This document shows, in pieces, positions 1-6,309 of a stretch of DNA of 9,774 nucleotides. Made by a program: the position numbers and the translations under genes. The stretch is from Alphaproteobacteria bacterium (GTDB lineage: Bacteria; Pseudomonadota; Alphaproteobacteria; Micavibrionales; Micavibrionaceae): positions 1-9,774 of the forward strand of contig DAOWDF010000250.1 in NCBI GenBank assembly GCA_030639165.1. Reading direction: 5' to 3'. The notes under the pieces are model-generated. The model made no database searches. It was given only the letters and a program-made list of their open reading frames with translations, and was not told the DNA's origin. Every line of letters begins with the position of its first letter. The first letter of the stretch is position 1.

Positions 1-1
1 T

Positions 2-1024
2 AAAACAATATTCTCGCGTGCAGATTTGCGTGGTGCACGTATAGAGCATGCAAATTTGGAGGGAGCTGACCTTGAGGATGCAGATTTGCGTAAGGGCGGG
101 GTTTCTAGCGATGGTGAGTTTACAGGTGAGGTTAACGCTGTTAATTTTCGTGGGGCTAATTTAAGCGGTGCAAGGTTGGCTGGATCAATGGCTTCTTCTG
201 CTGATTTTTCAGATGCAGATATGACTGGTGCGAATATGGTACATGCGGATTTGCGCGGTGCTACACTTGAGGGAGCTAACCTTTCAAATGTGAATATTAG
301 TGGTGCAAATTTCTCGGGAGCTAATACTAAATCGGCAATTTTAATCGGAGTTGATGCTGGTGATATGCAGCATGTTGGGCTTGATACGTCAGAAGCGGTT
401 ACTGACGCAAATGTTGGTAAGGATATTTCTGCATTAGCAGATTCACTGCCAGAAATGCTTGAAAATCACCGTAAGTGGCTAGATACACGAGGGGATAGTG
501 GGGAGCAGCTTGATCTTAGTGAGGTTGATCTCAAGACACTTGGCTCTCTAAAGCAAAAAGAAATGACAGCGATTAAAGCGGTTAAGGCTAGCTTTATAGG
601 TATGAATTTGTATCAGATTAATATGCAAAGCGCTGTGCTGGATAATTCTGATTTTAGAGGTTGTGATATTGAAGAGGCAGATTTACGTGGCTCTTCGTTT
701 AAGAACGCTAATTTATCTCATGCTAATTTGAAGGGTGCAAATTGCACATCACTTATGTTTGGCACAGGGGTTATGAACAGGTTTAGCCCATGCGTCTTTG
801 AAAATGCGCGTTTGCGTTATGGTGACTTTACCGGAGCAAAGATGAAGGATGCTATTTTTGTTGGTGCAGATTTAACTTTTGCCAATTTAACTGATGCAGA
901 TTTACGTGGTGCAGATTTTACTGGTGCTAATCTGAGTGATGCTATATTAGATGGCGCAAAAACAGAGGGTGCGACCTTTGATCGTGATAAAACTAAGTCT
1001 GTATTTAAGATACCTACGGAATAA
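2..1024 (+). CDS. Pentapeptide-repeat protein, 5' end missing
   Basis: At least 340 residues are visible and the frame is still open at the left edge. The codons before the TTG at 26 (encoding KTIFSRAD) already read as a repeat unit, so the true start lies upstream and that TTG is an internal Leu. Two blocks of A(D/N)LxG-type pentapeptides (visible residues about 5-118 and 196-330; units such as ADLRGA, ANLSGA, ADFTGA) flank a non-repeat stretch of about 75 residues. That stretch contains ENHRKWLDTRG followed by LDLSEVDL; I recall similar H-x-x-W-L segments in other alphaproteobacterial pentapeptide proteins, but cannot verify it here. Such repeats fold as a right-handed quadrilateral beta-helix, usually for protein binding. 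The specific role is unknown, and no enzymatic or membrane segment is visible. It converges on etfA with 59 bp between and no clear terminator. Confidence 0.9.
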   Translation, partial: KTIFSRADLRGARIEHANLEGADLEDADLRKGGVSSDGEFTGEVNAVNFRGANLSGARLAGSMASSADFSDADMTGANMVHADLRGATLEGANLSNVNISGANFSGANTKSAILIGVDAGDMQHVGLDTSEAVTDANVGKDISALADSLPEMLENHRKWLDTRGDSGEQLDLSEVDLKTLGSLKQKEMTAIKAVKASFIGMNLYQINMQSAVLDNSDFRGCDIEEADLRGSSFKNANLSHANLKGANCTSLMFGTGVMNRFSPCVFENARLRYGDFTGAKMKDAIFVGADLTFANLTDADLRGADFTGANLSDAILDGAKTEGATFDRDKTKSVFKIPTE

Positions 1025-1083
1025 TATTACATCGTTAGTCGTTTCTTATATAGGTTAACGGCACTTTACTTAGATGTATATTT

Positions 1084-2013
1084 TCAAATCTTACCTTCAA
1101 GCTCTGGCACAGCGTCAAATAAATCAGCGACAAGGCCGTAATCAGCGACACCGAATATTGGCGCGTCCTCATCTTTATTGATGGCAACAATGACTTTTGA
1201 GTCCTTCATGCCTGCAAGATGTTGGATAGCTCCTGAAATTCCAATGGCTATATATAGGTCGGGAGCGACAATTTTGCCAGTTTGACCGACTTGATAGTCA
1301 TTGGGAACATAGCCCGCGTCAACGGCTGCGCGTGATGCACCGATGGCTGCGCCGAGTTTGTCGGCTAGTTTTTCGATGATTGCGAAGTTCTCTTCAGAGC
1401 CAACGCCGCGCCCGCCAGATACTACTATTTTCGCAGAAGTAAGCTCTGGGCGCTCTGATGTTGATAGTTCGTGCTTGATGAATTTGCTAAGCTCAGAAGA
1501 TGCGGGGGCAGAGTAATCTTCTACGCTTGCGCTTCCGCCTGCTGCATCGGCTGCATCAAATGTTGTTGTGCGAACGGTTATAAGTTTAATGCTATCTGAT
1601 GATTTAACTGTCGCGATTGCATTTCCTGCATATACGGGGCGTTTGAAAGTGTCTGCAGATTCGACGGATATAATGTCGGAAATTTGCTGCGTATCCAGTA
1701 GGGCAGCTGCTCTTGGTAATGTGTTTTTACCGAAGGTGGTGGCGGCGCTGAGGATATGAGTGTAGTTGGACGCTAAATCTACGATTATTGGGGCGATATC
1801 TTCGGCAAGTTGATGCTCTAGGGGGGGTGCATCTGCTTTGATAACTTTGTTTATGCCAGAGATTTGCGCGGCGGCTTGAGCAACTATGTCGCAATTTGAG
1901 CCAGCAACAAGGATGTCTATATCACCACCTATTTTAATGGCTGCGCCGATAGCGTGTAATGTAGCTGATTTTAGCTCTGTATTATCATGTTCTGCTATTA
2001 CTAGGGTTTTCAT
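1084..2013 (-). CDS. etfA: Electron transfer flavoprotein subunit alpha
   Basis: This is the alpha subunit (309 aa, normal length) of the soluble ETF heterodimer. ETF takes electrons from acyl-CoA and related dehydrogenases and passes them through FAD to ETF:quinone oxidoreductase. The N-terminal alpha/beta domain (about 1-185) is followed by the C-terminal FAD domain. Visible there are SGGRGVG (199-205), SR (227-228), QVGQTGK (241-247), GISGAIQH (258-265) and NKDEDAPIF (279-287). The stretch from LYIA (253) to AIN (279) fits the ETF-alpha signature pattern. The ATG at 2013 follows the etfB stop by 2 nt, and an AAGG ribosome site lies inside the end of etfB, so the two genes are translationally coupled. 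Last gene of a three-gene operon. ETFs of the fix type are larger or clustered with fixCX, which is not seen here. Confidence 0.97.
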   Translation of the reverse strand: MKTLVIAEHDNTELKSATLHAIGAAIKIGGDIDILVAGSNCDIVAQAAAQISGINKVIKADAPPLEHQLAEDIAPIIVDLASNYTHILSAATTFGKNTLPRAAALLDTQQISDIISVESADTFKRPVYAGNAIATVKSSDSIKLITVRTTTFDAADAAGGSASVEDYSAPASSELSKFIKHELSTSERPELTSAKIVVSGGRGVGSEENFAIIEKLADKLGAAIGASRAAVDAGYVPNDYQVGQTGKIVAPDLYIAIGISGAIQHLAGMKDSKVIVAINKDEDAPIFGVADYGLVADLFDAVPELEGKI

Positions 2014-2015
2014 GT

Positions 2016-2780
2016 TTATATTACCTTCGCTTCGTTTTTAAGGGTATCGATTAGCGCGTCAACGCTTTCGACCTTAATTCCTGCCGAGCGGGTAGGGGGT
2101 TCATTAACGCTAACGATTTCCAGACGCGGGGTATAATCAACACCAAGATCGGAAGGCTCAATTATTTCCAGTGGCTTTTTCTTGGCCTTCATAATATCGG
2201 GCAGCTTAGCGTAGCGTGGATCATTAAGGCGTAGGTCAGTGGTTATAATGGCAGGAGTCTTTAGCTCTAATGTTTCTAGGCCGCCATCAATCTCGCGGGT
2301 GACCTGCAACGATCCGTCATTAATTTCAAGTTCAGATGCAAAAGTTCCTTGCGCCCAGCCTAAAAGTGCCGCTAGCATTTGCCCAGTCTGATTTGAATCA
2401 TCATCAATAGATTGCTTGCCCATGATGATAAGATCAGGGTTTTCTTTGTCGGCTATGGCTTTTAGGGTTTTTGCAACAGCAAGTGGCTCTACTCCGCCTA
2501 AATCAATTGGCGCATTAGTTTTTACTAATATGCCGCGGTCTGCGCCAATAGCCATGGCGGTGCGGATTTGCTCCTGTGATTTTTCTGGCCCGATAGTAAC
2601 TGCGATTATTTCTGATGCTTTGCCCGCTTCTTTTAAGCGTACGGCTTCTTCGATAGCGATTTCATCAAATGGATTGATCGACATTTTAACATTGGCGATA
2701 TCAATACCTGAATTATCGGATTTTACGCGGATTTTTACGTTGTAATCAACTACGCGTTTTATAGGGACAAGGATTTTCAT
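2016..2780 (-). CDS. etfB: Electron transfer flavoprotein subunit beta
   Basis: Beta subunit of ETF, 254 aa from the chosen start. It carries the structural AMP and completes the heterodimer with EtfA. Visible motifs are the N-terminal MKILVPIKRVVDYNVKI, the AMP-site loop GKQSIDDDSNQTGQ (121-134), and the dehydrogenase recognition loop region DLRLNDPRYAKLPDIMKAKK (182-201). The reading frame is open to 2855, but I chose the ATG at 2780. MKILVPIKR is the standard family N-terminus, a CGGAG ribosome site lies 9 nt upstream, and the extra 25 upstream residues (rich in Tyr, His and Ser) would overlap the preceding gene. It lies 28 nt downstream of the HIG1-type gene and 2 nt upstream of etfA. Confidence 0.97.
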   Translation of the reverse strand: MKILVPIKRVVDYNVKIRVKSDNSGIDIANVKMSINPFDEIAIEEAVRLKEAGKASEIIAVTIGPEKSQEQIRTAMAIGADRGILVKTNAPIDLGGVEPLAVAKTLKAIADKENPDLIIMGKQSIDDDSNQTGQMLAALLGWAQGTFASELEINDGSLQVTREIDGGLETLELKTPAIITTDLRLNDPRYAKLPDIMKAKKKPLEIIEPSDLGVDYTPRLEIVSVNEPPTRSAGIKVESVDALIDTLKNEAKVI

Positions 2781-2789
2781 GGGTAAATA

Positions 2790-2794
2790 CTCCG
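2790..2794 (-). promoter_or_regulatory. Ribosome binding site that fixes the etfB start
   Basis: CGGAG on the minus strand, 9 nt before the ATG at 2780. It decides between that start and the longer open frame beginning at 2855. Confidence 0.75.
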
Positions 2795-2808
2795 AGAGAT
2801 AAGATGTA

Positions 2809-3006
2809 CTAACTTTGGGATAAAAAATATGACAGTGCAAGTAATAATATAGCAAACCCTTGCAGGGTTACGCGTAGCTGCATTAGCCGATTGCCGTATT
2901 TTTTATTGAATTCACCGCCTTTTATCATCGAGAAGATGCCGATAAACAGCACGCTTACTACGGATAACAGGGCTAAGGCTATTAAAATGGGAAGAATATT
3001 GCTCAT
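2809..3006 (-). CDS. HIG1-domain twin transmembrane protein
   Basis: A 65-residue protein with two membrane helices (about residues 4-27 and 47-63) joined by a basic loop reading GGEFNKKYGNRLMQLRV. This is the HIG_1_N architecture (hypoxia-induced gene 1), called 'twin transmembrane protein' in alphaproteobacterial annotations. Eukaryotic relatives are small inner-membrane factors that associate with respiratory complexes III and IV. A respiratory accessory role is therefore plausible here, but that is inference. It is first in the operon with etfB and etfA, the order I recall from many alphaproteobacteria. No strong Shine-Dalgarno precedes the ATG at 3006. The region upstream is very AT-rich and no good minus-strand promoter could be fixed. 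Confidence 0.85.
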   Translation of the reverse strand: MSNILPILIALALLSVVSVLFIGIFSMIKGGEFNKKYGNRLMQLRVTLQGFAILLLALSYFLSQS

Positions 3007-3076
3007 AAAGGCAGCTTATTATGCTTTATGTGATTTTGCTATAGTAATATATATTAATTAATAAATCGTTAAAAGT

Positions 3077-3105
3077 TTGACATAACCCAGCATTACATGT
3101 ATAAA
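3077..3105 (+). promoter_or_regulatory. Near-consensus sigma70 promoter for the 80-residue gene
   Basis: TTGACA (3077-3082, perfect -35) and TATAAA (3100-3105, five of six -10 positions) are separated by exactly 17 bp. The upstream 3040-3075 is a run of A and T that could act as an UP element. The expected transcription start is near 3112, giving a leader of about 27 nt before the ATG at 3139. This is the best promoter match I see in the window. Confidence 0.75.
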
Positions 3106-3138
3106 TAGTACAGTAATTATTAAGAAAGGGTTAAGGAA

Positions 3139-3381
3139 ATGGGAAATAATTTTAAAATGAGAGCAGCTAGAACTTCTTGGACTTACAGATGTAGTATGGG
3201 CGAAAACCCATTTGTTTTCTTTAGTAGCCCAATGTCTGGTACTAATATTATTTACAGCATGGATGAGCTTAAAGCGATAATTTCACGCCCTGCGACGGAA
3301 AATAACTTTATTTATATTCCGATGGATGTAATTCAGGATGCTATTAATGACATGGACGCACAGCTAGTTATGGCTGCTTAG
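3139..3381 (+). CDS. Unrecognised small protein (80 aa)
   Basis: I do not recognise this protein. It has 80 residues, with MGNNFKMRAARTSWTYRC at the N-terminus, an aromatic and Ser-rich middle (NPFVFFSSPMSG), and a C-terminal half reading YSMDELKAI then FIYIPMDVIQDAINDMDAQL. There is no signal peptide, membrane helix or Cys pair that suggests a metal site (a single Cys at residue 18). I take it as real because a near-consensus sigma70 promoter sits at the right distance, an AGAAAGGG ribosome site lies about 8 nt before the ATG, and the composition looks like ordinary protein. It is the only gene on its strand here, divergent from the HIG1-etf operon. Its last 18 nt overlap the 3' end of ubiG tail to tail. 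The function is unknown. Confidence 0.7.
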   Translation: MGNNFKMRAARTSWTYRCSMGENPFVFFSSPMSGTNIIYSMDELKAIISRPATENNFIYIPMDVIQDAINDMDAQLVMAA

Positions 3382-4083
3382 TGTCATAAGGTAATTCACA
3401 TCAAGATCAGTTTCGGATAATTGGAACTCATTATTTAGAGGATTAAAGGTTAACCCCGTTATATTATGCGGGGTTAAGTTGTGTTTGGATGCTTGTTTAG
3501 CAATCTCGGAAGGCTTAACAAATTTCTTCCATGAGTGAGTGCCTCTAGGAACCCAACGCAATATATATTCTGCGGCAATTATACCCAGAGCGTATGATTT
3601 CGGCGTACGATTTATAGTAGACATTATAAGCAGGCCATCAGGTTTTAGCAGACTAGCACATATTTTTATGAACTCATTTATATCGCTGACATGCTCGATA
3701 ATTTCTAGAGCCATGACTACGTCATACTTATCTTTTATATCTGCTGCATCGCCACATATATAATTTATTTCTAGGTCTTGGCTTTTGGCGTGGGATTTGG
3801 CAACTTCAATAGCGTTGCTGTCAGCATCAATGGATGTAAGGTTCGCGCCTAGCTCTGTAAGAGCTTCACTAGCCAAGCCTCCACCGCAGCCAATATCAAT
3901 TATATTTAAGTCACTTATGTCGGGGGTGCTAAAGTGGGTGCAAATTTGCTCGTTAATATATTCAATTCGTACAGGGTTTAGGCGGTGCAGAGGTTTAAAT
4001 GGGCCTTCTTCGTCCCACCATTTACTCGAGTCTTTTGCAAAATGCTTTATTTCAGATTGGTCGATTGTTGAGTTATTTTGCAT
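3364..4083 (-). CDS. ubiG: Ubiquinone biosynthesis O-methyltransferase UbiG
   Basis: A SAM-dependent enzyme that performs both O-methylations of ubiquinone synthesis (demethylubiquinol to ubiquinol, plus the earlier polyprenyl-catechol step), acting at the inner membrane. It has 239 aa, the usual length. Visible are FAKDSSKWWDEEGPFKPLH (15-33, typical UbiG N-terminus), SAM motif I IDIGCGGGL (62-70), the acidic ribose-binding strand SIDAD (84-88), ALEIIEHV (125-132), and the UbiG-specific region STINRTPKSYALG to VPRGTHSWKKF (155-188), linked in E. coli UbiG to membrane lipid binding. The ATG at 4083 has an AGG 6 nt upstream. It is divergent from lysC across 86 bp. Its 3' end overlaps the small gene at 3139-3381 by 18 bp, and a perfect inverted repeat lies in its codons for about residues 203-212. 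Confidence 0.96.
   Translation of the reverse strand: MQNNSTIDQSEIKHFAKDSSKWWDEEGPFKPLHRLNPVRIEYINEQICTHFSTPDISDLNIIDIGCGGGLASEALTELGANLTSIDADSNAIEVAKSHAKSQDLEINYICGDAADIKDKYDVVMALEIIEHVSDINEFIKICASLLKPDGLLIMSTINRTPKSYALGIIAAEYILRWVPRGTHSWKKFVKPSEIAKQASKHNLTPHNITGLTFNPLNNEFQLSETDLDVNYLMTLSSHN
3450..3477. repeat. Perfect 9-bp inverted repeat inside ubiG, possible plus-strand terminator
   Basis: TTAACCCCG (3450-3458) and CGGGGTTAA (3469-3477) form a perfect 9-bp stem with a 10-nt loop. On the plus strand it is followed by GTTGTGTTT, a moderately T-rich stretch rather than a true U-tract. It lies about 70 nt past the stop of the small gene at 3139-3381, so it could end that transcript inside antisense ubiG sequence. 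On the minus strand it encodes part of UbiG (LTPHNITGLT), so the palindrome coexists with coding constraint. Confidence 0.5.
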
Positions 4084-4169
4084 GTTTGGCCTAAATTCTT
4101 TGATTTTTTATGTGATATTTAGTATGGATAAACGCTACAAAAAATACAAGAGTGTAAAAGTTTTAAGAA

Positions 4170-5399
4170 ATGGCTTTAATAGTTGCAAAATTTGGTGGAA
4201 CTTCGGTTGCAGACATAGAGCGCATTGAAAATGCGGCTAATAAGGTTGCGATTGAAGTTGAGGCGGGTAACAAGGTTGTCGTCGTGGTTTCTGCTATGTC
4301 TGGCGTTACCAATACCCTTGTCGATTATTGTTCACAAATAAGCCCACTATATGATGCGCGCGAGTATGACAGTGTGGTTTCTAGCGGGGAGCAGATAACG
4401 TCAGGTCTTATGGCTATGGCATTACAGAAGCGCGGCATTGATGCTCGCTCTTGGCTTGGCTGGCAAATACCGATCAGAACCGATAATGTTCATGGCAGGG
4501 CGCGTATTAAGAGCATAGATACTGATGAGCTTCATAAGCGCCTGAATAATAGTGAGGTTGCTGTTGTCCCTGGATTTCAAGGAGTTACCGAGCTAGGGCG
4601 TATTTCTACGCTAGGGCGTGGTGGTTCTGATACTAGCGCGGTTGCGCTTGCTGCGGCATTATGTGCTGATCGTTGTGATATATATACTGATGTCTCAGGT
4701 GTATCTACTGCTGATCCACGCATAGTTCCGCTAGCTAAGAAGATTAATAAAATCTCTTATGAAGAGATGTTGGAGCTGGCTTCATTGGGAAGTAAAGTTT
4801 TGCAAACGCGTTCGGTTGAGATGGGCGCAAAAAATGCTGTACCAATTCAGGTACTATCTAGCTTTGATGATGAAGTGGGTAGTGCAATGGCAGGTACACT
4901 CGTAACTACGGAGGATAAAATTATGGAACAGGAAATTGTTAGCGGGATCGCGCATAATCGTGATGAGGCAAAAATTACGGTTGTTGGCGTTCAGGATGTT
5001 CCTGGTATTGCAGCCAAATTATTTGGAGTGCTGGCAAGCGCAGCGGTTAATGTTGATATGATTGTGCAGAATATCTCTGCGGATGGCCTTACCGATATGA
5101 CTTTTACAGTTCCTAGGACTGAGCTTGATTTGGCCGTTAAGACCTTAAATGATGGCGTTGACCTTCAATATAAGGAGATTATTGTTAATGATAAGATGGC
5201 AAAAATCTCTGTGGTTGGAATCGGTATGAAGAGCCATGCAGGCGTTGCTAATACTATGTTTAAAACTCTGGCGGATAAAAACATAAATATTTATGTTATA
5301 TCAACTTCGGAGATCAAGATTAGTATATTGATTGATGATGATTATACAGAGCTTGCTGTACGTTCGTTGCATGCTGCTTATGGTTTGGATAAAGAGTAA
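4170..5399 (+). CDS. lysC: Aspartate kinase LysC (ACT-regulated, alpha/beta type)
   Basis: Phosphorylates L-aspartate with ATP, the first step toward lysine, methionine, threonine and diaminopimelate. It has 409 aa: an amino acid kinase domain (about 1-245) with KFGGTS (7-12), SSGEQITSGL (71-80), TLGRGGSDTSAVAL (147-160) and YTDVSGVSTADPR (172-184), then two ACT domains (about 265-335 and 345-409). These include GIAAKLFGVLA and VNVDMIVQNIS (293-303), and STSEIKISILID (378-389). ACT domains bind the feedback amino acids, probably lysine and/or threonine. ATG 4170 is the first possible start, since an in-frame TAA lies two codons upstream (4164-4166) and MALIVAKFGGTS is family-typical. However, it has no good Shine-Dalgarno. 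A much better one sits inside the gene (4910-4925), in front of the ACT part. It heads a run with the RodZ-like gene, prfA and prmC. Confidence 0.97.
   Translation: MALIVAKFGGTSVADIERIENAANKVAIEVEAGNKVVVVVSAMSGVTNTLVDYCSQISPLYDAREYDSVVSSGEQITSGLMAMALQKRGIDARSWLGWQIPIRTDNVHGRARIKSIDTDELHKRLNNSEVAVVPGFQGVTELGRISTLGRGGSDTSAVALAAALCADRCDIYTDVSGVSTADPRIVPLAKKINKISYEEMLELASLGSKVLQTRSVEMGAKNAVPIQVLSSFDDEVGSAMAGTLVTTEDKIMEQEIVSGIAHNRDEAKITVVGVQDVPGIAAKLFGVLASAAVNVDMIVQNISADGLTDMTFTVPRTELDLAVKTLNDGVDLQYKEIIVNDKMAKISVVGIGMKSHAGVANTMFKTLADKNINIYVISTSEIKISILIDDDYTELAVRSLHAAYGLDKE
4910..4925 (+). promoter_or_regulatory. Internal ribosome site and ATG in lysC, likely beta-subunit start
   Basis: GGAGG (4910-4914) lies 8 nt before an in-frame ATG (4923-4925, residue 252 of LysC). 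Starting here would yield a 158-residue protein beginning MEQEIVSGIAHNRDEAK and holding both ACT domains. In alpha2beta2 aspartokinases such as Corynebacterium glutamicum LysC and Bacillus subtilis aspartokinase II, a separate beta subunit is made from an in-frame start at about this point. The site is stronger than the one before the main lysC start. Expression of the short product is inference. Confidence 0.65.
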
Positions 5400-6257
5400 A
5401 TGGAAAATGCACTGCCAGTTTCAGAGTTTGAAGATATCGCTAATGTTGATATCGGTGAGGCTTTGCGGTTGGTTCGTATTGGTTATGGGCAAAGTATTGC
5501 GGATATAGAAGGTTCTTTGCGTATTCGTAGTTGTCAGATAGATGCGATAGAGCGTGGGGATATTGGTAAGCTTCCTGGGCGAGTATATGCAATTGGTTTT
5601 GTGCGGAGCTACGCTGAATATCTTGGGCTTGATGGCGGTAAGGTTGTGCAGTTATTTATTGCGCAGTATATGGACACTCAACATGATGAAACTTTATCTT
5701 TTCCTACGCCAGCAAATGAAGCGAGAACTCCTGCGGTTTGGCTGGTTGTGGCCTGTATAGCTGGCGCTATTTTACTCTTTATGTTCGTCGGTAAAGGCGA
5801 TGACGATGATGTTAAATCTTCTGAAATAATGGAGATCAAGGATGTTCCCGAGGATATTAAAACTCATATAGAGAAAGATATATTGGTTAAGTTTGCAGTT
5901 AATGAGGGCGCTAGCGTTGACCCTATTATGGCTGACCCTAAGGAAGTGGTCGTCGAGGATATGGGCGGCGATGCCGTGCAAAAAACAGGCATTATACTTA
6001 ATATTACCAATGATAGTTGGGTTGAGATTAAGAATGGTGAGGGCAAAGTTTTAGTCTCTACTGTGCTTAAAGAGGGGGATCAGTATTTTGTACCAGATCG
6101 CCCTGATCTGAGTATGACTATTGGTAATGCAGCGAATGTTGAAATTATCCTTGGCGGCAATGTTTTGAAGCCTTTGGGCGGTGAAGGTTCGGTGCGGCGT
6201 AATATTCCTTTGAACTCCGCTTATCTTAGTACATTAGATTTTGTGGACGCGCCTTAA
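5400..6257 (+). CDS. RodZ-like HTH / DUF4115 membrane protein
   Basis: 285 aa with the RodZ layout. An N-terminal HTH_25-type domain (about 17-90; ALRLVRIGYGQSIADIEGSL, then AIERGDIGKLPGRVYAIGFV) is followed by a short linker, one membrane helix (about 112-130, PAVWLVVACIAGAILLFMFV), an acidic linker, and a C-terminal DUF4115 domain (about 195-265; NITNDSWVEIKNGEGK to LGGNVLKPLGG). RodZ links MreB to the cell wall elongation machinery, with the HTH domain cytoplasmic and DUF4115 periplasmic. Whether this protein serves cell shape or gene regulation cannot be told from sequence. The ATG follows the lysC TAA with no gap (TAAATG), implying translational coupling. In relatives I recall this gene next to ispG and hisS; here prfA follows directly after 52 nt. 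Confidence 0.85.
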   Translation: MENALPVSEFEDIANVDIGEALRLVRIGYGQSIADIEGSLRIRSCQIDAIERGDIGKLPGRVYAIGFVRSYAEYLGLDGGKVVQLFIAQYMDTQHDETLSFPTPANEARTPAVWLVVACIAGAILLFMFVGKGDDDDVKSSEIMEIKDVPEDIKTHIEKDILVKFAVNEGASVDPIMADPKEVVVEDMGGDAVQKTGIILNITNDSWVEIKNGEGKVLVSTVLKEGDQYFVPDRPDLSMTIGNAANVEIILGGNVLKPLGGEGSVRRNIPLNSAYLSTLDFVDAP

Positions 6258-6267
6258 ATTATAAGGC
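6251..6267 (+). repeat. Short hairpin over the stop of the RodZ-like gene
   Basis: GCCTTA (6251-6256) and TAAGGC (6262-6267) form a perfect 6-bp stem with a 5-nt loop spanning the TAA stop at 6255-6257. No T-tract follows, so it is not an obvious terminator. It might mark RNA processing or stability between this gene and prfA. Confidence 0.4.
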
Positions 6268-6309
6268 ATAACCTAACACGTAATTTATTTAAAGAAAAAG
6301 AGGCTCTTC

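Noticed and set aside
26..28. TTG as the start of the pentapeptide-repeat protein
   Set aside because: The frame is open to the window edge, and the codons before it continue the repeat (SRADLRGA), so this is an internal Leu of a gene truncated by the window.
2781..2855. A 25-residue N-terminal extension of EtfB
   Set aside because: The family starts at MKILVPIKR, a good ribosome site lies before 2780, and the extension overlaps the HIG1-type gene and looks non-conserved.
4084..4169. Divergent promoters between ubiG and lysC
   Set aside because: TTGATT at 4100-4105 has no acceptable -10 at 16-18 bp (TATGGA only), and the minus strand is no better. A promoter must exist here, but I cannot locate it.
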